Below are positions 60,671 to 64,000 of a stretch of DNA of 64,000 nt, piece after piece. How positions within the stretch are numbered: the stretch's first letter is position 1; each line of letters begins with the position of its first letter. The notes under the pieces were generated by a model. That model saw nothing but the letters and a program-made list of their open reading frames with translations. It searched no databases and was not told the origin of the DNA. The position numbers and the translations under genes were made by a program. Source of the stretch: Solirubrobacteraceae bacterium (GTDB taxonomy: Bacteria > Actinomycetota > Thermoleophilia > Solirubrobacterales > Solirubrobacteraceae); contig JAEMQS010000003.1 in the NCBI GenBank assembly GCA_016463765.1, positions 62,001-126,000 on the forward strand. Direction: 5' to 3'.

Positions 60671-61843
60671 ATGGCCTCGGCGACCCAGGACCTGCAGGCG
60701 CTCGCGCGCCACGGCCGCGCGCGCATCGGCGAGATCGTCGACGACCTCATGGAGCGCCAGCTGCGCGAGGTCCCCGAGTTCTTCGTCACCGACGATCCGG
60801 CCTACGTCGCCGCGGTGCGCCGCAGCACGCACGAGAACACCGAGCTCATGCTCGACGCCGTCGGCCGCGCCGGCGCGCTCCCCCACAGCCTCGGGTTCGG
60901 CCCGCGCCTGGAGGCCGACCTCGCCGCCCAGCACGGCGCGGAGGTCGACGCGCTGCTGCGGACCTACCGGCTCGGGCAGCAGGTGATCTTCGAACACGTC
61001 CTCGACGACGTCGCGGGCGGCGGGTACGACGACCTGCGCCGCCCGGCGGATGTCCTGCGCGGCGCGGCACACCAGCTCTACCGCTACATCGACCGGGTGT
61101 CACCGCTGGTCGCCCGGGAGTACGCCGACGAGCGCGACCGCCTCCACGGCACCCCGCGCCTGCACCTGCTCCGCCGGGTGCAGGCGGTGCTGGCCGGCCA
61201 GCCGCCACTGGGCCTGGACTACGCGATGGACGCCGCGCACGTCGCGGTCGTCGCGTCAGGCGACACGTGCGCCGCGGTCGGGCGGGTCGCGGACGACATG
61301 GGCGCCGACCACCTGGCCGTCCTGGAGCCCTCGGGCGACCGCACCTGGGCGTGGCTGCCCGCCGACGCGGCCGACGAGGTCGCGGCCCGCCTGCGGCGCG
61401 ACGGCCTCGACGGCGTCCACGCGGGCGTGGGCGGACCGTGCGTCGGCGTGTCCGGCTTCCGCCTCGCCCACCGCCAGGCGCTCGTCGCGTGGCAGGTCGC
61501 GGACGCCCGCGGCGGCGGGATCGTCGCCGCCCGTGACGCGATGGTGGAGGCGCTCGCCCTGGGCGACCAGGACCTCGCGCGTGAATTGGTGCGCGCCGAA
61601 CTCGGGCTCCTCGCCGGGCCCGACGAGCGCAGCGTCCGGCTGCGCACGACCCTCGGTGCGTGGTTCGACGCGCGCGAGAGCGTGAGCGCCACGGCCGCGG
61701 CGCTGGAGATCGCGCCGCGCACCGTCACCTACCGGCTGCGTCGTGCCGAGTCCCTGCTGGGCCACGCGATCGCCGAACGACGGGCCGAGATCGAGACGGC
61801 GCTGCGGCTGCAGCGGCTGTTCGAGCACGGCCCCGGTCGCTGA
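60671..61843 (+). CDS. PucR/CdaR-family transcriptional regulator
   Basis: A 390-residue protein with an N-terminal RsbT co-antagonist/CdaR-like sensory region (about 10-160), a GGDEF-related degenerate domain in the middle (no GGDEF motif), and a C-terminal PucR HTH at about 335-380 (GAWFDARESVSATAAALEIA, then PRTVTYRLRRAESLLG). Such proteins regulate purine, sugar-acid or secondary metabolism genes. It stands alone; GATCCT lies 7 bases before the ATG. It is convergent with the next gene (8-base gap). Confidence 0.87.
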   Translation: MASATQDLQALARHGRARIGEIVDDLMERQLREVPEFFVTDDPAYVAAVRRSTHENTELMLDAVGRAGALPHSLGFGPRLEADLAAQHGAEVDALLRTYRLGQQVIFEHVLDDVAGGGYDDLRRPADVLRGAAHQLYRYIDRVSPLVAREYADERDRLHGTPRLHLLRRVQAVLAGQPPLGLDYAMDAAHVAVVASGDTCAAVGRVADDMGADHLAVLEPSGDRTWAWLPADAADEVAARLRRDGLDGVHAGVGGPCVGVSGFRLAHRQALVAWQVADARGGGIVAARDAMVEALALGDQDLARELVRAELGLLAGPDERSVRLRTTLGAWFDARESVSATAAALEIAPRTVTYRLRRAESLLGHAIAERRAEIETALRLQRLFEHGPGR

Positions 61844-61851
61844 GCGCCGCG

Positions 61852-62559
61852 TCAGCTGCAGGCGCCCAGCAGGCAGGCGAAGGCGAAGAACATCCACGTG
61901 GCGTACAGCACCACCGCGCCAACCGCGACGATCACGGCGAAGAACTCGAACGCGACCTGCTGCTGGGACTTGGCGAACGTCGGCAGGCGGTCCTTCGACA
62001 GGGCGCTGCGCGCCGACCGCGCCGTGAGAGGCGTCGACCCGGCCCGCAGCGTGCACGACGCGGCCGGGGCCAGCACCGCCGTCGTCGGGCACGTGCCGCC
62101 GCGCAGGCCGAGCGCGCGCAGCAGCGAACCGAACGACCCGCCGGGCAGCTGCAGTTCCGCCTGTCCCGCGTTGGCGAGCGTGATCGTCTTGTCGGGCGCC
62201 TTGACCAGGCGCACCGCCGACCCCTGACTGGTGGGGGCGCTCGCCCGCAGGCGCAGACCGCAGGACACACCCGGCGCGAGGGTCTTGACGGCGAAGCACG
62301 AGCTCGCGGCGTCGAGGCCGAGCAGCCTTGCGGTGCGCTTCAGTTTCGCGCCGGCGAAGGCCAGGTCAGCCGTCCCACTGTTCGTCAGCTGGATGTCGCG
62401 CGGTCCGATCTGCGCGATGGTGATGTCCGCCGTCCCACCGCCGCCGGCAGACAGCTGCTGGGCCGTCGCGCCGATGGCCAGGCCCGGTGTCGTCCCGACC
62501 ACGACCGTCGTGATCACGGCAATCGCGCGACCCCACGGTCGCGTCGCCCACGTCCACAT
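61852..62559 (-). CDS. Exported protein with choice-of-anchor-like domain and C-terminal membrane anchor
   Basis: A 235-residue protein. A signal or membrane segment lies at about 12-34 (IAVITTVVVGTTPGLAIGAT), followed by an Ig-like beta region with repeated IQLTNSGTADLAFAGAKLKR and TITLANAGQAELQLPGGSFG units and Cys pairs. The C-terminus ends in a membrane segment (FEFFAVIVAVGAVVLYATWM) and LLGACS, suggesting a cell-surface anchored protein. ATG at 62559. No enzymatic motif is visible; not named. Confidence 0.65.
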   Translation of the reverse strand: MWTWATRPWGRAIAVITTVVVGTTPGLAIGATAQQLSAGGGGTADITIAQIGPRDIQLTNSGTADLAFAGAKLKRTARLLGLDAASSCFAVKTLAPGVSCGLRLRASAPTSQGSAVRLVKAPDKTITLANAGQAELQLPGGSFGSLLRALGLRGGTCPTTAVLAPAASCTLRAGSTPLTARSARSALSKDRLPTFAKSQQQVAFEFFAVIVAVGAVVLYATWMFFAFACLLGACS

Positions 62560-62586
62560 ACCGTTCCCCCTCGTCCCCTGACAGGG

Positions 62587-62610
62587 GGCGGAATGATATC
62601 CCATTCCGCC
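62587..62610 (-). terminator. Hairpin terminator downstream of the amine oxidase unit
   Basis: GGCGGAATG (62587-62595) pairs with CATTCCGCC (62602-62610) with a 6-base ATATCC loop, directly after the small ORF stop. A second palindrome CCCCTG-A-CAGGGG follows at 62575-62587. Confidence 0.7.
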
Positions 62611-62735
62611 TAGGTGCGCGAGGCGAACAACGAGCGCACGTACGCCCCGAGAAGCCCGCCACCAGCCAGCAGCGCGGGCGCGGCGGCGAGCAGCTCCTCG
62701 GCCGGCACGCCACCGACGTGGGCTAGTGATGGCAA
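62610..62735 (-). CDS. Possible small hydrophobic protein after the amine oxidase
   Basis: A 41-residue frame with a TTG start at 62735, overlapping the amine oxidase end by 13 bases, with GAGG 7 bases before the TTG. The product (PSLAHVGGVPAEELLAAAPA, then LLAGGGLLGAYVRSLFASRT) has one hydrophobic helix and reads like a real membrane peptide rather than shadow sequence. Its stop lies at the base of the terminator hairpin. The start codon is unusual and there is no homology evidence available here. Confidence 0.4.
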   Translation of the reverse strand: MPSLAHVGGVPAEELLAAAPALLAGGGLLGAYVRSLFASRT

Positions 62736-64000
62736 TGCTTGGCCTCGGTCGGCGGCACGTCCAGCGCCGGGTTGGCAGCGAAGAACCCGGCCGGCTTGAG
62801 CTTGAAGCCGATGTGGTGCACCGGCATCACCGGCCAGTCCTCGGGGCGCACCACGTGGTGGGCGCCGAACGAGTACCAGACGACGAGGTCCTCGTTGTCG
62901 ACCGGCCGGTCGGCCGCCGTCCAGTCCGGCAGCCCTGCCCCGCCCGGGTGCTGGTTGGGGTAGTCGCCGGCCGGGAACTTCTCGTCGGGCGCGTACGGCG
63001 TCACCCACAGGTGCTTCTGGATGAACGCGCCGCGCTGGCCCCAGATCCCGTCGGGGTGGACCATCGGGAACACGTTCTCGCCCGGCATGAGCTTGTACGC
63101 CGTCGGCTCGCCGACCGAGTTCTCGACGTTCGGGTTCTCGATCTTCCAGAACCGGCCCTTCGTCGGGTCGACCTGGCGCTGGGCCTGCTGCTCGGTGGCG
63201 AGCACCGTCCGCTCGGTCTTCCAGTACGACCCGATCGGGTTGTCGGGGCCGTACGGCTCGGGCACCGAGTCGACCTCGACCACACGGTTCTGCGGCCCGT
63301 CGACCTCCATGTCCAGCCGCACGCTGAAGAAGTGCTGGTGGTGCGGCCCGTAGAGCCCGGGCGCCAGCACCTGCCCGTACGGCGTATCCTCGCCGACCGG
63401 CAGCGCGTTCGTCGTCAGGCAGCCGGTGAGCTTGACCTCCAGCTCGATCGTCCCGTCGTTGTACAGGTGCCAGAAGAAGCCGTACTCGTAGTTGCCGACG
63501 GTGCAGATGCTGGAGATCACCAGGCGGCGCATCCGGCGGACCTCGACCTTCTCGGTGCGGAAGTCCGTGTGCTTCCAGCCGATGCCGTAGTCCTCCTCGT
63601 GCATGCAGATCGCGTTCGGGATGACGACGGGCTCGCCGTCCTGGTCGTTGACGACGCCGTCGAAGTACTTGATCTCCCCGACGCAGTCGCAGCCGAGCGT
63701 CAGCGGGTTCGCCAGCCAGCCGATGCCGTACTCGCCCATGTCGAAGACGTTCTTCGTCGACTGCGTCGGCTGCGGGTCGGCGTACGGGATGTACATCTCG
63801 CCGATCGACGCGCGGTGGCAGATCGGGCGCAGCGTGTCGCCGTCCTGATAGGCGATGTCGTAGAGCACGAGCGCCTCACGGCTGTTGAAGCCGATCCGCA
63901 CCTGCCACTTCTGCCAGGTCACGAGGCTGCCATCGACGGTGAAGCTCGCGCCCTCGGGCTGCGTGATCTCGATCGGCTTGACGTCGTCGCGCATGCCGTC
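62723..64000 (-). CDS. Copper-containing primary-amine oxidase, C-terminal part
   Basis: The gene enters from the right edge on the minus strand; about 425 C-terminal residues are visible and no internal start is needed. The frame has the catalytic core of a copper amine oxidase: YADPQPTQSTKNVFDMGEYG with the catalytic Asp region, TVGNYEYGF with the Tyr that becomes topaquinone, HHQHFFSVRLDMEVDG with the Cu ligands H-x-H, and PVHHIGFKLKPAGFF with the third Cu His. It oxidises primary amines to aldehydes with H2O2 release. The C-terminus HCHH is odd and His-rich. Confidence 0.95.
   Translation of the reverse strand, partial: DGMRDDVKPIEITQPEGASFTVDGSLVTWQKWQVRIGFNSREALVLYDIAYQDGDTLRPICHRASIGEMYIPYADPQPTQSTKNVFDMGEYGIGWLANPLTLGCDCVGEIKYFDGVVNDQDGEPVVIPNAICMHEEDYGIGWKHTDFRTEKVEVRRMRRLVISSICTVGNYEYGFFWHLYNDGTIELEVKLTGCLTTNALPVGEDTPYGQVLAPGLYGPHHQHFFSVRLDMEVDGPQNRVVEVDSVPEPYGPDNPIGSYWKTERTVLATEQQAQRQVDPTKGRFWKIENPNVENSVGEPTAYKLMPGENVFPMVHPDGIWGQRGAFIQKHLWVTPYAPDEKFPAGDYPNQHPGGAGLPDWTAADRPVDNEDLVVWYSFGAHHVVRPEDWPVMPVHHIGFKLKPAGFFAANPALDVPPTEAKHCHH

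Overview
The window is GC-rich throughout and densely packed with genes. It contains no rRNA, tRNA, phage, insertion-sequence or CRISPR signal that I can recognise. The gene set points to an actinobacterium: a fused PafB-PafC WYL regulator, F420/PPOX-type oxidoreductases, a CGNR regulator, a PucR-type regulator, a 7Fe ferredoxin, a type-5 uracil-DNA glycosylase, full-length Lhr and CIRCE-controlled groESL. The many secreted Ig-like, RTX and VCBS proteins and the fused PafBC suggest a deep lineage such as Thermoleophilia/Solirubrobacterales. That order-level placement is inference.

Layout. 0-5.2 kb: the end of an HD-domain nuclease gene, a secreted protein, an orphan NarL-type response regulator, PafBC and a hypothetical gene. 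5.2-8.1 kb: an IclR regulator divergent from a BBE-type FAD oxidase and a PhlG-like C-C hydrolase, probably an aromatic or polyketide catabolic unit. 8.1-11.5 kb: a PPOX protein translationally coupled to rmlA-rmlD-rmlB (dTDP-sugar synthesis, without rmlC). 11.5-22.7 kb: secreted proteins, a cation/proton antiporter with a C-terminal UBP-type zinc finger, a TetR-UdgB pair, a VapBC toxin-antitoxin pair, an M28-like peptidase and a VCBS protein. 22.8-27.3 kb: the Lhr helicase. 27.4-35 kb: secreted beta-propeller protein, Nudix, two FAD oxidases (one divergent from a LysR regulator), a Nei-type glycosylase and a GDPD-like protein. 35-40.9 kb: ECF sigma factor with a DUF4349 membrane protein, a Crp/Fnr regulator, Nudix, ASCH, a Tat-exported intradiol dioxygenase, a lipoprotein and a PilZ protein. 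40.9-43 kb: groES-groEL with two CIRCE operators. 43-51 kb: DUF6578, SDR, Ohr, secreted proteins, and a CGNR-MFS-citrate synthase operon. 51-64 kb: amidase, RTX protein with an NAD-binding protein, ferredoxin, SHOCT protein, GNAT, diguanylate cyclase, Mrp ATPase, an H1-like coiled-coil protein, a PucR regulator, and the C-terminal part of a copper amine oxidase.

Two window-scale features stand out. First, at least sixteen genes that begin transcription units have a TANNNT hexamer 6-8 bases before the start codon and no Shine-Dalgarno sequence, which indicates widespread leaderless transcription. Second, most convergent gene pairs abut or overlap at their stop codons by 4-17 bases, so adjacent genes lack room for terminators. 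Genes inside operons are commonly joined by 4-base ATGA/GTGA overlaps.

The best candidates for undescribed biology are: a leader at 45.9-46.0 kb with two mutually exclusive hairpins, a 19-bp hairpin at 5.2 kb, a structured 300-base non-coding gap at 47.7-48.0 kb, two hairpins that share the same 9-base loop (47.7 and 59.7 kb), and the antiporter-zinc finger fusion.
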